Positions 1 to 7,529 of a stretch of DNA of 64,000 nt are shown here, piece after piece; positions within the stretch are counted from its first letter, which is position 1; each line of letters starts with the position of its first letter. The DNA is from a virus. The DNA lies in the IMG/VR virus record IMGVR_UViG_3300034374_005666, positions 39,256 to 103,255 of that record. One strand, written 5' to 3'. The translations under genes and the position numbers were made by a program. The notes under the pieces were generated by a model. It was not told the origin of the DNA. It worked only from the letters and a program-made list of their open reading frames with translations, and ran no database searches.

Positions 1-136
1 GTTTAATTGTCCCATAGGAATCATTTGTTGGTCTGATAGGACGCTCTTGACGCTGTCCTTGAATGTGTTTAATACAATAGACTTTATCAGGTAAAGCTAC
101 TTTAGTGCAGTTTTTAACCCTGCAGATTTCTTTCAT
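1..136 (-). CDS. Partial small Cys/His-rich protein
   Basis: The ATG at 136 opens a frame that runs off the left edge of the window (45 codons visible). The N-terminus MKEICRVKNC is followed by YCIKH, so the visible part holds a C-x4-C-x(about 14)-C-x2-H pattern that could bind zinc. The gene starts inside the stop codon of the upstream membrane-protein gene (ATGA, 4-nt overlap), which implies coupled translation. No family is recognised. Confidence 0.55.
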   Translation of the reverse strand, partial: MKEICRVKNCTKVALPDKVYCIKHIQGQRQERPIRPTNDSYGTIK

Positions 137-300
137 AGTAAATTTTGAAATGTTATTGTGGATTTTTTTACCCCATGATAAAGTAAAATGATAGCTACAA
201 AATAAGCAAATAATTCTCTACATTCATCTAAAATACAGATGACAGCTAGTAAAAAATATACTAGCATAGACATAAATTCCCACCAATCTATCTTTTTCAT
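133..300 (-). CDS. Small two-helix membrane protein
   Basis: A 55-residue frame with start ATG at 300. It begins MKKIDWWEFM and has two hydrophobic stretches (about residues 11-24 and 30-41) separated by the charged DECREL, consistent with a small inner-membrane protein crossing twice. Its stop overlaps the next start as ATGA. The size and topology would fit a holin-like or host-envelope-modifying peptide, but nothing in the sequence decides this. Confidence 0.55.
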   Translation of the reverse strand: MKKIDWWEFMSMLVYFLLAVICILDECRELFAYFVAIILLYHGVKKSTITFQNLL

Positions 301-336
301 ATTCCTAATTGTTTAATAATTAATTAAAAAAGCTGT

Positions 337-513
337 TCATTGTAGTTTTGAAATATATAGTTTTTTCTTATACCATATTTTACTTGATGCTGCTAATAAG
401 GTTCTTAATGTTAAGTAGCTTATATCCTCTCCTTCAGCAGCCTCTCTAATACTTTCATATATAGTAAAGCTGCCATCAGGATATTGTACTTTAATCTTAA
501 TCTTAGCTGGCAT
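337..513 (-). CDS. Small NUMOD/IENR-like DNA-binding module
   Basis: A 58-residue basic protein from ATG 513. The stretch PDGSFTIYESIREAAEGEDI, followed by a possible recognition helix and a Trp-Lys-Lys tail, resembles the modular repeats (NUMOD1/IENR1 type) that accompany homing endonucleases in phages. The similarity is in pattern only and there is no nuclease domain. The start lies 11 nt inside the end of the upstream dNMP kinase gene. It may be a stand-alone DNA-binding fragment left by a homing nuclease. Confidence 0.5.
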   Translation of the reverse strand: MPAKIKIKVQYPDGSFTIYESIREAAEGEDISYLTLRTLLAASSKIWYKKKLYISKLQ

Positions 514-1279
514 ATAAGATTGTTTTTACTTCTTCAACTAAATCTTCCATGCTCCCATTATTATCAATAACTATATCTATATATTCATCTGATATACCTT
601 TCTCTGAAGCATGAGTATCTGTAATACCTACATCTCTTTCCACTTTGATAATTATTCCACCTCTGTCTTTAATAGCTTTAGCCTCGTTATTATACCTAAC
701 ATCTGGTATAATCCAGCGTTGTTTCTTAAAGTCAAAATCTTTTATTTCGACACACCTTTCACAACCACCGTAAGGACCATGTTTACAATTCTTATAATGA
801 CTCTCATCTTCAATTACTTTCTCATTATAATTAGCAAACAAAGCATTAACCCAGATATTTTTATGTATTTGTCTACCTACCTCTGTACCTATTAATTGCA
901 TAAGTAAACGCGGTGTTATAGATTCCTTTTCTACATGAAAATCTCTCTCATCAGTACGACCCATAAAAGGCAGCTTATTAATAATAAAGTCATTAGCTTC
1001 CTTTTTAGAAGTAAATACTTTAGCAGTACCAGCAAGAACGAAGTATCTTTGTCCTTTTTTAATAAACCACCTATCCCACTCTTTACTTAAAACAGTCTCT
1101 TTATAAGCTCTATCTTCTAGTAGTTCTACAGGTACACCTAGTATATCTGCTACAAATCTTTTAAGTGGATTAGCAAATCTTTTAGTCTTATACTGTTTTT
1201 GATGAAGAGTATTTATAATCTTAGCTACTGTATCTTTGCCCGAACCTTTAAGACCTGTGACACCAATTAAGTTATTCAT
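503..1279 (-). CDS. Deoxynucleoside monophosphate kinase
   Basis: 258 residues. The P-loop GLKGSGKDT lies at residues 9-17, and the family-typical segment LLMQLIGTEVGRQIHKNIWV follows at about 125-144, as in phage dNMP kinases (T4 gene 1 type). PDVRYNNEAK near 192-201 is the usual late motif. These enzymes phosphorylate dNMPs to dNDPs for phage DNA synthesis. An insert with Cys165, Cys173 and Cys176 (CKHGPYGGCERC) could bind a metal and is not typical. The start ATG 1279 is the only good one and lies 1 nt after the upstream membrane-protein gene. Confidence 0.8.
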   Translation of the reverse strand: MNNLIGVTGLKGSGKDTVAKIINTLHQKQYKTKRFANPLKRFVADILGVPVELLEDRAYKETVLSKEWDRWFIKKGQRYFVLAGTAKVFTSKKEANDFIINKLPFMGRTDERDFHVEKESITPRLLMQLIGTEVGRQIHKNIWVNALFANYNEKVIEDESHYKNCKHGPYGGCERCVEIKDFDFKKQRWIIPDVRYNNEAKAIKDRGGIIIKVERDVGITDTHASEKGISDEYIDIVIDNNGSMEDLVEEVKTILYAS

Positions 1280-1280
1280 A

Positions 1281-1559
1281 TTAAAACCTTTTACTTTTCA
1301 TAGATAAGTAACTACCTATTAATCCACCAGATAGTGAACATAAAACAATAGGTATGTATTGCAATTCAAAATTAGATATAATCTCATGCATACTTACTGC
1401 TCCAATAGAAATTGATACAAGCCATGACAAGTGCACAAATGTACCTGAAATAAGAACTTGTGGAATATCTTGTTTTGCTATAGCTTTAACATTCCATGTC
1501 CTACAACCTATAAATACAAGCTGTGTAATAAAAATAATAATTGAATACTGTAGTATCAT
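1281..1559 (-). CDS. Small multi-pass membrane protein
   Basis: 92 residues with three hydrophobic helices (about 3-18, 40-57 and 67-87) and a basic C-terminus KSKRF. The charge pattern suggests the C-terminus stays in the cytoplasm. No enzyme motif is seen. It sits between the radical SAM gene and the dNMP kinase with only 1-3 nt on either side, so it belongs to the same operon. A role in the host inner membrane is all that can be inferred. Confidence 0.6.
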   Translation of the reverse strand: MILQYSIIIFITQLVFIGCRTWNVKAIAKQDIPQVLISGTFVHLSWLVSISIGAVSMHEIISNFELQYIPIVLCSLSGGLIGSYLSMKSKRF

Positions 1560-1562
1560 AGT

Positions 1563-2414
1563 TTAGAATATGTATCTAATGTTTACTTCAGGTATATACT
1601 CATTATACATTTGAGTAAACTGATTAATTAATTGAGCTTTCATACGATGCTCATACCTTAGTGTGCATTGTCTATGCTGACTGTTCTTAATCTCTTGTAT
1701 ATCTGGTTGCCACAGTAGTTCTTCAGCTTCAGGGTAGTTTACTAGATTGTATTCGTGTAGACCTTTGTCATGTGTTAAGAAAATAACTTCTGACTGTATT
1801 CTATCTAAGTACTTAGACTTAGCTATTTGTTCAAACAAATCTCTGTATAAATGTGACTCACTGGCTCTATATATAACAGGGCTTAGATTAATATTTACGT
1901 CCCAACCATGCTCAATAAATCTATCTATAGCTTTTATTCTAATATGTATGGGAGTAGTCCCAGGCTCTAATATAGAACTATACTCTTGTGGCATTAAACT
2001 AAATCTAATCCTACCTGTATGCTTGAGTAGTTTGTTATTGACAAACTTTGTTGCAAAAGTAGGAAATATCTTAGGTCTATCCTTGAACCAATCAAATACA
2101 TAAGACCAATTGTAGTCAGCATAGTGTCTACTAATATCTGTAGCATTAGCTATATCTACACCATACATAGTCTCATGTACTTGATTGGGTATTTTAGGAT
2201 ATGGTTGCTCATTAGCCCACTTGTCTATTACAGCCAGAATATCCAGCATGTTTTCATTAATGTAACCATGTGTCCTAAATCTTGGATTACGCTTACAATA
2301 ACAATATCTGCACGATGCACCACAAAAATACAGAAAGTTAGGACTAGTAATATCTGCACTACGTTTATTAGCCTTCATAGCTAATGTTTTAGTCCTCTGT
2401 TTCTTGATTATCAT
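1563..2414 (-). CDS. Radical SAM protein, spore photoproduct lyase-like
   Basis: 283 residues. Cys31, Cys35 and Cys38 (CGASCRYC) form the CX3CX2C motif that holds the [4Fe-4S] cluster cleaving S-adenosylmethionine. Residues 135-181 (RIRFSLMPQE, then EPGTTPIHIRIKAIDRF and INLSPVIY) match the core of the spore photoproduct lyase (SplB) family, and the C-terminal IRYIF also fits. Known family members repair a UV-induced thymine dimer. In a phage this could repair virion or host DNA or act on another substrate. The start overlaps the upstream coiled-coil gene by 26 nt. Confidence 0.75.
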   Translation of the reverse strand: MIIKKQRTKTLAMKANKRSADITSPNFLYFCGASCRYCYCKRNPRFRTHGYINENMLDILAVIDKWANEQPYPKIPNQVHETMYGVDIANATDISRHYADYNWSYVFDWFKDRPKIFPTFATKFVNNKLLKHTGRIRFSLMPQEYSSILEPGTTPIHIRIKAIDRFIEHGWDVNINLSPVIYRASESHLYRDLFEQIAKSKYLDRIQSEVIFLTHDKGLHEYNLVNYPEAEELLWQPDIQEIKNSQHRQCTLRYEHRMKAQLINQFTQMYNEYIPEVNIRYIF

Positions 2415-2901
2415 TGATGCTCTTTAAGATAGAAGTATATGTATCAAACTTCTCTTTGTGGTAAGAGTATTCTTCAACTGTTTCTTTGTACTTTGTATAC
2501 TGTCTTTCGTGGTACTCAGTTTGACCTTTAATATAATCTCTATATTGATCTTTAACTATGTCAAAGTTCATAGGAACTTTCTTAGTATCTTCAAGTTCTT
2601 TCTGTAATCTTTCTATTTGACGTTCAATTCTTTCAATCTTTTTAGTCTGAAGAGTTTCAGATATTCTATTTCTATTCTTGATAAAATACTGTGCAAACTC
2701 TGCACTCATACTGCTTACATGGTCATATAGAATATCATCTAAGCTTTCTTCAATATCATCGTAATTGACTATTTCAGGATCAACATACACTCTAAAAGTA
2801 TACAAGTCCTCTCCATCTTCTATACGTACATAGAGTTGACGTTGCAAGTCACTATTAAATAGATTATATCTACCTATAAGATCTGTTGTTTTAATTTTCA
2901 T
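2389..2901 (-). CDS. Unknown protein with coiled coil
   Basis: 170 residues, strongly charged. Residues about 85-120 (KIERIERQIERLQKELEDTK) form a clear heptad-like coiled coil, and the N-terminal 80 residues look like a small mixed alpha/beta domain. There is no signal peptide or membrane segment. It overlaps both neighbours (11 nt upstream, 26 nt into the SPL-like gene). No family is recognised; the coiled coil suggests it multimerises. Confidence 0.6.
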   Translation of the reverse strand: MKIKTTDLIGRYNLFNSDLQRQLYVRIEDGEDLYTFRVYVDPEIVNYDDIEESLDDILYDHVSSMSAEFAQYFIKNRNRISETLQTKKIERIERQIERLQKELEDTKKVPMNFDIVKDQYRDYIKGQTEYHERQYTKYKETVEEYSYHKEKFDTYTSILKSINDNQETED

Positions 2902-3325
2902 CTTTGATTAATTTTAAAGCTCTGTAAAGACCTTTCTCAAGTGCTTCCTCATAAGTACTAAAGACTTCTACAGAAGCTATTGTAGAGCCTGTATATGTAG
3001 CTTGTGGATGTAATGATTGAATGGTGTAAACCCAACTAAGTGTAATATCTGTACTAATATGTACTGCTATACCATGCTTATCTCTGAGCCATTTTTGTAA
3101 CATAGACTGAGTAGGTACAGAACAATAGTTTCCTATTAAGTTTTTGTCATTGTAGTCTTCTAACAAATCTTCTACATCAGCTTCAAATTCTACATCAGTA
3201 CTACTACCATTTTCTGTCCAATTTGGATATAGTTTTTCTTTATGATAGTGATAAAGACATAGCCAATTAAACCCTATCTTTTTAGCTAACTTAGCTACAT
3301 CAAAAGATATCAATTGTTCATTCAT
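2891..3325 (-). CDS. Unknown protein
   Basis: 144 residues from ATG 3325, acidic in the middle (DVEFEADVEDLLEDYND) and rich in aromatic residues at both ends. There is no recognisable motif, signal peptide or membrane helix. The C-terminal part (STYEEALEKGLYRALKLI) resembles the closing helix of many small phage proteins encoded in replication arms, but that says nothing about function. It overlaps the downstream coiled-coil gene by 11 nt. Confidence 0.6.
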   Translation of the reverse strand: MNEQLISFDVAKLAKKIGFNWLCLYHYHKEKLYPNWTENGSSTDVEFEADVEDLLEDYNDKNLIGNYCSVPTQSMLQKWLRDKHGIAVHISTDITLSWVYTIQSLHPQATYTGSTIASVEVFSTYEEALEKGLYRALKLIKDEN

Positions 3326-3336
3326 TATATTACATT

Positions 3337-3609
3337 TTAAAGTCCAATGTTTCTAAATACTTTATAACCTGGAGTCTTTTTTAACTTATTAAACAAAAAG
3401 TCTATAGCATCTTTTATCATATCAGTGTGAGTCCAATCTTCTCCATAAAAAAACCCTTTAACTTCTATACGACCTTTTATTTTATACCATAATTGTCTAT
3501 CTGCATCTATTCTCCAACTTACAAAATGACTGACTACATCCATTTTATCACCTACTGCAAAGTCATTGTCTTTAACTACACAGTAGCTATGAGTTGTTAT
3601 TGTTGGCAT
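3337..3609 (-). CDS. Unknown small protein
   Basis: 90 residues, with predicted beta strands at the N-terminus (HSYCVVKDNDFAVGDKMDVV) and a basic C-terminal helix. The start ATG 3609 lies 13 nt inside the end of the upstream zinc-ribbon gene, so the two are translationally linked. No family recognised. Confidence 0.55.
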   Translation of the reverse strand: MPTITTHSYCVVKDNDFAVGDKMDVVSHFVSWRIDADRQLWYKIKGRIEVKGFFYGEDWTHTDMIKDAIDFLFNKLKKTPGYKVFRNIGL

Positions 3610-3812
3610 TGTGTTTTTTTAATAGGATTACCCCAATCATCTTCTGTTTTATCTCCTGTATAAGGAGTAACTTTAAGCGTAAGAACAGGTTTGACTATAA
3701 AAGCTGTACCACAACAATTAGAAACAGCTAAGTTTGTATTGTGATATCTTTCTGCATTCCTGTACACTACAAAGTCTATATCTATTTCTTTATTACAATT
3801 AGGACATTTCAT
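3597..3812 (-). CDS. Small zinc-ribbon protein
   Basis: 71 residues starting MKCPNCNKEIDIDF, with a second Cys pair in SNCCGTAF about 28 residues later: a CxxC...CC arrangement typical of zinc ribbons. Such proteins bind nucleic acid or partner proteins. It overlaps both neighbours (14 nt upstream, 13 nt downstream). Function cannot be narrowed further. Confidence 0.6.
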   Translation of the reverse strand: MKCPNCNKEIDIDFVVYRNAERYHNTNLAVSNCCGTAFIVKPVLTLKVTPYTGDKTEDDWGNPIKKTQCQQ

Positions 3813-4116
3813 CTTCTTTCTTTGTTAATTTAAAATCACCATAGTATAAAGAACCTGATAATACAAATACTTGATTGTTCTTTTTATAAGTATTCCAAAA
3901 GTCTACTTGGAAACCATTAATATCTGATTCTATAAGTTCAAAACCTGCATCTTTAATAATTTCATCTATTAAGCCTACAGGAATAAATGGTAACTTGCCA
4001 GTTTTATCATAAGCCTGGTCTTTCAGAATACTCTCAATCCAACCTATTCTGTTAGAAAGTTCTACGTCATTTAGCTTATAAAACTTTTTGAGTCTATCTC
4101 TCTTTTCTTCATTCAT
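3799..4116 (-). CDS. Unknown small protein
   Basis: 105 residues from ATG 4116. The N-terminal third is basic and helical (EEKRDRLKKFYKLNDVELSN); the rest alternates strands and acidic loops. No signal peptide, membrane helix or catalytic motif is visible. First gene of a short run of overlapping genes after the terminator at 4131-4165, so a promoter may lie just upstream, though none is obvious. Confidence 0.55.
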   Translation of the reverse strand: MNEEKRDRLKKFYKLNDVELSNRIGWIESILKDQAYDKTGKLPFIPVGLIDEIIKDAGFELIESDINGFQVDFWNTYKKNNQVFVLSGSLYYGDFKLTKKEDEMS

Positions 4117-4130
4117 AAGTTTATTAAATT

Positions 4131-4165
4131 AAAAAACCAGCTTACCCATTACAGATAAACTGGTT
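4131..4165 (-). terminator. Hairpin terminator
   Basis: AACCAG (4135-4140) pairs with CTGGTT (4160-4165), and the minus strand continues into a run of six T. It ends the transcript of the 80-residue gene at 4187-4429. Confidence 0.6.
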
Positions 4166-4186
4166 CAAATAAGTTTGGAGTTAATT

Positions 4187-4429
4187 TTAACCAAAGACTA
4201 CCTCCAGTGTAATACCATCTGAGTCTACTGATTCAACAGTAAAACCTGCTTCTTTCATAGGAGCAGTGACATCTTCAGTGAAAGACAGATCATCTGTACG
4301 TAGTTCCACTTTAGTGATTTGCTTTTCTGCATACGGAAGATCACTGTCTTCTACTTGAAGACGAATGGTTCCCTCTGCAAATAAACCAAGCAGTGCGGGG
4401 TCTTGAGCCAAAAATTCTGTAACAGTCAT
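4187..4429 (-). CDS. Small acidic protein
   Basis: 80 residues, very acidic (TVTEFLAQDPALLGLFAEGT...), with an alternating strand pattern and no Cys or membrane segment. It is bracketed by hairpin terminators at 4131-4165 and 4507-4542, so it looks like a single-gene unit. An acidic protein this small could mimic DNA or inhibit a host enzyme, but that is speculation from charge alone. Confidence 0.6.
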   Translation of the reverse strand: MTVTEFLAQDPALLGLFAEGTIRLQVEDSDLPYAEKQITKVELRTDDLSFTEDVTAPMKEAGFTVESVDSDGITLEVVFG

Positions 4430-4506
4430 AATATTTTTATTTGATGAGTTGCCAATATAGGTATAATAAAGCTATTATGCTATACCTTTTATATTAAGCA
4501 ATCATT

Positions 4507-4542
4507 AAAAAAGGCTGATCCAGATTGTAATCCAGACCAGCC
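4507..4542 (-). terminator. Hairpin terminator
   Basis: GGCTG (4513-4517) pairs with CAGCC (4538-4542), with further pairing inside the arms; a T run follows on the minus strand. It closes the transcript ending with the lysine-rich gene at 4569-4721. Confidence 0.65.
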
Positions 4543-4568
4543 ACTAAACCAATCAATTATGAAAAACA

Positions 4569-4721
4569 TCAGTTAAGACCTTTCTCCCATTCATCTTGCT
4601 TCTTCTTACGAATGAGCTTACGTTTTTCTTTTGCTTGTTTACGATTATCTCTATTAGTCTTTCTCTTAGAACTGCCTGGTTTTAGTAGTTCTTTGATTTC
4701 GTTCTTTTTTCCATTTGCCAT
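4569..4721 (-). CDS. Small Lys/Arg-rich protein
   Basis: 50 residues from ATG 4721, beginning MANGKKNEIKELLKPGSS and continuing as an almost uninterrupted basic helix ending WEKGLN. It overlaps the end of the secreted-protein gene by 40 nt and stops just before a terminator, both signs that it is translated. High positive charge suggests nucleic-acid or ribosome binding. No family recognised. Confidence 0.55.
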   Translation of the reverse strand: MANGKKNEIKELLKPGSSKRKTNRDNRKQAKEKRKLIRKKKQDEWEKGLN

Positions 4722-5164
4722 TTGAATCCAATATTAAAGTTAAAAAATCCAGTGTTATCAATCATACCTAGTTTCCAACCCATGTTGAAATCCAGCTTCT
4801 TTACAATAGTAATTAAATCTGCCTGAAGCTCAAGACCGTACATCAAATGCTTTCTTTGCCATGCATAATCCATAAAGAATCCAGCATAGTAATCTACCTC
4901 ATCTGATACACCTGCCTTTACACCTATAGTATTAGCTCTGTTGAGAACCTGTTCATTATACTCTTCCAGGTAGCCTATTCTTGCACCTACGTATGTAGCT
5001 ATTTCATTAGGTATTTTATTAAATTGATAAACAACTTCTTTGTTAGACCATGATCCAACATTAACAGTATTGTCTCCATTATTGTAGATCATCACGCCAC
5101 CATTAATACTACTACTCAATTGTCCAAACAGGCTAAATGGTAAAAATAATAGTATATATTTCAT
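4682..5164 (-). CDS. Secreted beta-rich protein, outer-membrane-like
   Basis: 160 residues. The N-terminus MKYILLFLPFSLFGQLSSS is a typical Bacteroidota Sec signal peptide with cleavage expected near Gly-Gln. The rest alternates polar and aromatic residues (AGFFMDYAWQ, GLELQADLIT, NFNIGFKWQM), as in small outer-membrane barrels. It is overlapped 4 nt by the amidase gene. An envelope role, either in lysis or in blocking superinfection, is plausible from the neighbour and the signal peptide; not proven. Confidence 0.65.
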   Translation of the reverse strand: MKYILLFLPFSLFGQLSSSINGGVMIYNNGDNTVNVGSWSNKEVVYQFNKIPNEIATYVGARIGYLEEYNEQVLNRANTIGVKAGVSDEVDYYAGFFMDYAWQRKHLMYGLELQADLITIVKKLDFNMGWKLGMIDNTGFFNFNIGFKWQMEKRTKSKNY

Positions 5165-5904
5165 AGTTCATTAATTTGTCTCAAGCTATCAATAACTGCT
5201 CCAGCCTGCATTTCATCACCAGAATTAGCTAAGTACTTAGCTTTCTCTATGTTTGTATAGAACTCAGGCTCAAGTATAAAACTCAGATAAGGTGTATCAT
5301 AGAGCATAGGAAAACGTCTGTTGTTATTCATCTTAATACCTCTGTCTCTGGATTGATGACGTTTGACCATGTTATCCTGAAATATCTGAGCATACAGCAA
5401 TCTTTTTGCTCTATTGGCTAGTACATCAGCAATCCATGTTTCAGAGCCTGTGACGTTGTTCCAAGAGTCTGTATGAGCATTTGCGTGTTGATCTATAATA
5501 ATAGGTTCAAGACCTGCTGGTACAGAAATTAAGTACTTAATAATTTGCACCCTTTCAGGTATGCAGTTACCATAGCATTCCACTAAGTAATCATTACCAA
5601 TAGCATATTTCCATCCAAGATTATCAAGTTTATTTTTAATAATTTCTACAGTACGTTTGTTGTACTCATACTCTATAAACTGAAACCCATTATACTTAGG
5701 TGATCTTTTACCCTTAGTCATTGGCCCATGCCCATAGAATAGAATAGGAAATATCTTTTGTACAGTTTTCGGCTTAACTTCTATAACTGGTTTATTAACT
5801 TTTACTGTAATAGTATCAGTTGCAAGTATTATCTCTGACGCATCTACTATATCTCTGGTAGGAGTAAACAGATTTATCAACCACCTAAGTATACGAGTTA
5901 TCAT
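5161..5904 (-). CDS. N-acetylmuramoyl-L-alanine amidase (Amidase_3-like)
   Basis: 247 residues. The segment from about 53 (ILFYGHGPMTKGKRSPKYNG, then EYEYNKRTVEIIKNKL) matches the N-terminus of zinc amidases that cut the lactyl-amide bond in peptidoglycan. IIDQHANAH supplies the middle His motif, and a late Glu in LSFILEPEFYTN matches the usual catalytic-Glu segment. An N-terminal hydrophobic stretch (ITRILRWLINLF) could anchor or export it. It is the likely endolysin. It overlaps the secreted protein by 4 nt and the upstream gene by 4 nt (ATGA), forming a probable lysis cassette. Confidence 0.75.
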   Translation of the reverse strand: MITRILRWLINLFTPTRDIVDASEIILATDTITVKVNKPVIEVKPKTVQKIFPILFYGHGPMTKGKRSPKYNGFQFIEYEYNKRTVEIIKNKLDNLGWKYAIGNDYLVECYGNCIPERVQIIKYLISVPAGLEPIIIDQHANAHTDSWNNVTGSETWIADVLANRAKRLLYAQIFQDNMVKRHQSRDRGIKMNNNRRFPMLYDTPYLSFILEPEFYTNIEKAKYLANSGDEMQAGAVIDSLRQINEL

Positions 5905-6116
5905 GTCTGGTCTATTTCATCGTCTAAAGGAAGTATTCTCTCAATAAGCTCTTGGCTCCAACTGGCACTTAATAACAGAGACTTAAATATTTCAGCCATT
6001 TCCCAGATAGTTAAATCATCATGGTCTTTTTCTATTGTTATCTTTTTGCCGTGTACTTCCAGGCTTATTTTGAATTTGCTTTTTGATTCTGTCATTTTCT
6101 GCATTGATTTTGTCAA
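5901..6116 (-). CDS. Unknown small protein
   Basis: 71 residues. After a short basic lead it reads FKISLEVHGKKITIEKDHDD, a beta hairpin, then a helix ending in an acidic tail. Both ends overlap neighbours by 4 nt (ATGA type), so it is part of the lysis-side operon. No family recognised; a chaperone or regulator of the amidase would fit the position but is a guess. Confidence 0.5.
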   Translation of the reverse strand: MTKSMQKMTESKSKFKISLEVHGKKITIEKDHDDLTIWEMAEIFKSLLLSASWSQELIERILPLDDEIDQT

Positions 6117-6361
6117 TTACTTTCTTGAGCTTTTCTTTTATAGGAGTCGTATCCATGCTGCTTTATAATTTGTTCTACATCACCAATAATTTTATCAGCT
6201 ACTTCATCGTCAGGAAAAGACAAATATAATTCTCTACTTGCTCTATCGTGCCCTTCGTAAGTAACAGTTTTGCTAGTCTTGAGTTTCTTAGCTATATTTT
6301 TTACAAATCTTCTAAACTGTTGTCTGTTAACAGATATGAGCTTTAAAGTTCTATAAACCAT
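6113..6361 (-). CDS. Unknown small basic protein
   Basis: 82 residues. The first 30 residues are strongly basic and helical (QQFRRFVKNIAKKLKTSK), followed by a strand-rich part and a C-terminal helix. Overlaps the next gene by 4 nt. No motif recognised. Confidence 0.5.
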   Translation of the reverse strand: MVYRTLKLISVNRQQFRRFVKNIAKKLKTSKTVTYEGHDRASRELYLSFPDDEVADKIIGDVEQIIKQHGYDSYKRKAQESN

Positions 6362-6400
6362 AATCTTTTCTTTTACTTACTGCAAGTATAAAAAGTACCA

Positions 6401-6826
6401 TTAATCCAATAACCATGACATATCTGCTTTAGTATAGTTAATGCCTTTCTTGTACTTACCAGATTTAGAGTCATAGATAACATAGTACTCTCCATCTTCA
6501 TCAGTATGTTTTTCGTACATACAGTCTACATTCTTTTCTTTATACTTCTCAATAGAGTCTTCAGCTTGTTTCTGAGTCAGACAAACTTTAGACATATTGG
6601 ATAGATATACTTCTCTGTAAGCTTTTAGAGTATTGTTATATCCTATACTGGCTATCAACCATCCAATAACTACCCACAATATATCTACTGCTTCTTTAAC
6701 TTGTTCAGGTAAAGTTTTAGCTTCAAAGAACTCATCTACTTCTTCTTGTATCAAGTTTCTGTATAGCTCAGCATCTGGTTCTTGCTTAAACTTCTTGAAT
6801 GTAAGTTTAACAAATTCGTGTATCAT
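6401..6826 (-). CDS. MazG-like / PRA-PH-like NTP pyrophosphohydrolase
   Basis: 141 residues. Glu28, Glu29, Glu32 (QEEVDEFFEA) with Glu45 and Asp48 (VKEAVDILWV) form the metal-binding EExxE...ExxD pattern of all-alpha NTP pyrophosphohydrolases. The segment SNMSKV near 76 and the closing KSGKYKKGINYTKADM are typical of phage phosphoribosyl-ATP-pyrophosphohydrolase-like proteins. Such enzymes convert dNTPs to dNMPs or lower alarmone levels. The gene opens after the terminator at 6851-6886. Confidence 0.75.
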   Translation of the reverse strand: MIHEFVKLTFKKFKQEPDAELYRNLIQEEVDEFFEAKTLPEQVKEAVDILWVVIGWLIASIGYNNTLKAYREVYLSNMSKVCLTQKQAEDSIEKYKEKNVDCMYEKHTDEDGEYYVIYDSKSGKYKKGINYTKADMSWLLD

Positions 6827-6850
6827 TTAGTATTAGTTTTTCAAAATCTT

Positions 6851-6886
6851 TTTAAAAATGTAGAGGAGATCAATGTCTCCCCTACA
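6851..6886 (-). terminator. Hairpin terminator
   Basis: TGTAG-AGGAGA (6859-6869) pairs with TCTCC-CCTACA (6876-6886) with one mismatch, followed by a T-rich tract on the minus strand. It closes the long transcript that ends with the 211-residue gene at 6894. Confidence 0.65.
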
Positions 6887-6893
6887 AATATAG

Positions 6894-7529
6894 TTATTTA
6901 TAATTAAATATTTCTTCTACCTCTCTAATCATGTAGTCTAATTCACTGTCTTCAAACAGTGTAATCCATGTAGTGTCATTGACCTTTCTCTCTATAGCAT
7001 CTTCTGTATTATAATACTTTCTATAGTGATTTAGCTCTTCCTCAAATGCAATACGTCTTTCTTCAGTTTGCAGCATAGTTGCAGTAGCTTGTGTATTACC
7101 TATATGCTTAATAATATATTCATACACTTGCTCTTTACTGAACATCTTACTATACTTAGACTGCATGAACATATCATAGGCTTGTCTAAATTCAGATGGC
7201 ACATTGATAACAATCATGTGCAGTCTTCCACCTAAAAGTTCTCCAAATGGATAGTCTGATACATAACTGTTGCTCTGTAATAGCGGAAGTACTCTTGCAA
7301 AGTCATTGCTCTTAGCTACATCTACAAGCAAGAATAAACTGTAATCATGTGGATTATCATAGTCATTAATACCTACTGCATATACATACATATGCTTAAG
7401 GCGTTCTACAAACAATTCACCATAGTACAGAATGACAGGAGCTAGAAGATACTTTCTGGTCTTATTATTGTACTCACGTACACCAAGTTCTATATCTTTA
7501 CTGATACTCTCTAATGTCATAATGCCCAT
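6894..7529 (-). CDS. Unknown protein next to nuclease gene
   Basis: 211 residues, mixed alpha/beta, without signal peptide or membrane segment. The start is ATG 7529 or the second Met at 7520 (MTLESISKDI); the 13-nt overlap with the upstream nuclease gene favours coupling at either. Aromatic-rich middle (HMYVYAVGINDYDNPHDYSL) and a long helical C-terminus with EERRIAFEEELNHYRKYY. No family recognised. It is the last gene of the nuclease/ubiquitin-like block before a terminator. Confidence 0.6.
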   Translation of the reverse strand: MGIMTLESISKDIELGVREYNNKTRKYLLAPVILYYGELFVERLKHMYVYAVGINDYDNPHDYSLFLLVDVAKSNDFARVLPLLQSNSYVSDYPFGELLGGRLHMIVINVPSEFRQAYDMFMQSKYSKMFSKEQVYEYIIKHIGNTQATATMLQTEERRIAFEEELNHYRKYYNTEDAIERKVNDTTWITLFEDSELDYMIREVEEIFNYK

